Both the position numbers and the translations under genes were made by a program. From positions 1 to 6,387 of the forward strand of contig VIKJ01000087.1 in NCBI GenBank assembly GCA_008080615.1: a stretch of DNA of 6,387 bases, read 5' to 3'. Origin of the DNA: Chitinophagaceae bacterium. GTDB taxonomy: Bacteria > Bacteroidota > Bacteroidia > Chitinophagales > Chitinophagaceae. The notes under the pieces were generated by a model that made no database searches, was not told the origin of the DNA, and saw nothing but the letters and a program-made list of their open reading frames with translations. Below, in pieces: positions 5,567-6,387 of this stretch (within the stretch, counting starts at the first letter, position 1; each line of letters begins with the position of its first letter).

Positions 5567-6387
5567 TTATTTGTTTGTATCTATTTTTTCTTCTTCTTTA
5601 GATTTTGACCTGAGTAGGCTTCCCGCTTTGCGGAAGAATCCCCTTAATTTATCTTTATTGATTTCTAAACTTCCTACATATAAACTTCTAGAGCTTTCAT
5701 CGGTATCCAGTTCTTTGTAAACAGCTGGTTTAATTAAATCAGCCTGTTCTATTTCAGTATCAGCTACTGGCGAAATGGTGGTTTTGTCTACTGTTGCATT
5801 CAATGCATTATTATTACTAGCTACTGTTTCTATTTGCTGATTGTTGGTATTGGTTGAAATAGTATTTATATCATTATTCGATATTGCAACAGTTTCATTA
5901 TTGTTTTGTTGAGGCAAATTATTTACAGTTGCATTTTGCTCAACAGTATTTACCCTGTTAACTTTCTCAGCATTTGTGCCACTCATTTTAGATGCCACTA
6001 AGCCTGCCGTTGTTTGTGCATTGCTGCCATTTGCCTGGCTTGCATCTATGTTACCTCTATTTGTTTTACTTCCATTTGCAGCACTAGCATTATTATTACT
6101 CAATTTTTGTGCTGGCTTTACCAATGAAGCCAAAGCTTCAGATTTGTTAATGCTCGGAGTAGGAACAATCATCCAAACAGAAAAAGCCAATCCTATTAAA
6201 GCAGCAGCCACCGCCATTCTTCTCCACTGCATGTATACTACTGGGCGTACTGTTTTTTCTTTTCTATATAGTATTGCTTTGTTTTCAAAAACCATTTCTT
6301 CTTGTGGAAGTTTGGTTTGCTGAATCAATAAAAATTCGGCTTGTAATTGTGGGTGTTGTAAAACAAATAGTTCAACTTCCGCTTGTT
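5567..6387 (-). CDS. Single-pass membrane protein, anti-sigma-factor-like, partial (5' end outside the window)
   Basis: The reverse strand is open from the window edge to TAA at 5567, giving 272 residues without the N-terminus. The apparent TTG start at 6328 is not real, because the frame continues upstream with QAEVELFVLQHPQLQAEFLLIQ, a helical pattern like the N-terminal region of Bacteroidota anti-sigma-like proteins. A short basic segment with RKEKTVRPVVYMQWRR precedes one transmembrane helix (about 57-74 of the visible part: MAVAAALIGLAFSVWMIV). The next 130 or so residues are low-complexity, rich in Asn, Ser, Thr, Ala and Gln, and probably extend into the periplasm. The last 45 residues are different: SLYVGSLEINKDKLRGFFRKAGSLLRSK is a probable strand plus basic amphipathic helix. 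No zinc-binding HxxxCxxC motif is visible, though it could be in the missing part. The beta-barrel gene follows after 11 bases. An anti-sigma role is inferred from sequence style and gene order only. Confidence 0.8.
   Translation of the reverse strand, partial: QAEVELFVLQHPQLQAEFLLIQQTKLPQEEMVFENKAILYRKEKTVRPVVYMQWRRMAVAAALIGLAFSVWMIVPTPSINKSEALASLVKPAQKLSNNNASAANGSKTNRGNIDASQANGSNAQTTAGLVASKMSGTNAEKVNRVNTVEQNATVNNLPQQNNNETVAISNNDINTISTNTNNQQIETVASNNNALNATVDKTTISPVADTEIEQADLIKPAVYKELDTDESSRSLYVGSLEINKDKLRGFFRKAGSLLRSKSKEEEKIDTNK

Noticed and set aside
5976..6323. Plus-strand open frame encoding a very hydrophobic 115-residue protein
   Set aside because: It lies fully antisense to the membrane protein gene. 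Its Leu/Ala richness is the expected mirror of Asn-, Ser- and Ala-rich codons on the other strand, and no start context or family pattern supports it.

Overview
The window looks like chromosomal DNA from a Bacteroidota bacterium, most probably family Chitinophagaceae. The evidence is AT-rich sequence, start codons without Shine-Dalgarno sequences, promoter candidates resembling the Bacteroidota TTG / TAnnTTTG pattern, and several protein families typical of that group: a roughly 597-residue VLCAD-like acyl-CoA dehydrogenase, an envelope beta-barrel ending in SNW, and a membrane protein with an anti-sigma-like N-terminal region. The genus cannot be fixed from this sequence. I see no mobile element, CRISPR array, tRNA or rRNA.

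Left part (1-2782). A truncated alpha/beta hydrolase on the minus strand diverges from a MarR-family regulator on the plus strand. The short region between them holds overlapping promoter candidates and a perfect 6-4-6 inverted repeat just before the marR start, a good candidate for an autoregulatory operator. About ten bases after marR comes a fatty acyl-CoA dehydrogenase in an apparent two-gene operon, closed by a strong rho-independent terminator. The dehydrogenase reading frame continues about 37 codons upstream of its first ATG with family-like sequence, but has no ATG, GTG or TTG there; the best start position reads ATA (939).

Middle (2818-4637). Two peptidoglycan enzymes are convergent and only 18 bases apart: an exported zinc N-acetylmuramoyl-L-alanine amidase on the plus strand and a YkuD-fold L,D-transpeptidase-like protein on the minus strand.

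Right part (4610-6387). A minus-strand operon carries, in transcription order, a single-pass membrane protein with anti-sigma-like N-terminal sequence (its 5' end is outside the window) and, 11 bases later, an outer-membrane beta-barrel protein. It ends in a second strong terminator. This pair looks like an uncharacterised envelope module; an ECF sigma factor gene just beyond the right edge would fit but is not visible.

Most of the window is ordinary core genome. The points most worth following are the missing dehydrogenase start codon, the marR operator candidate, and the anti-sigma-like/barrel pair.
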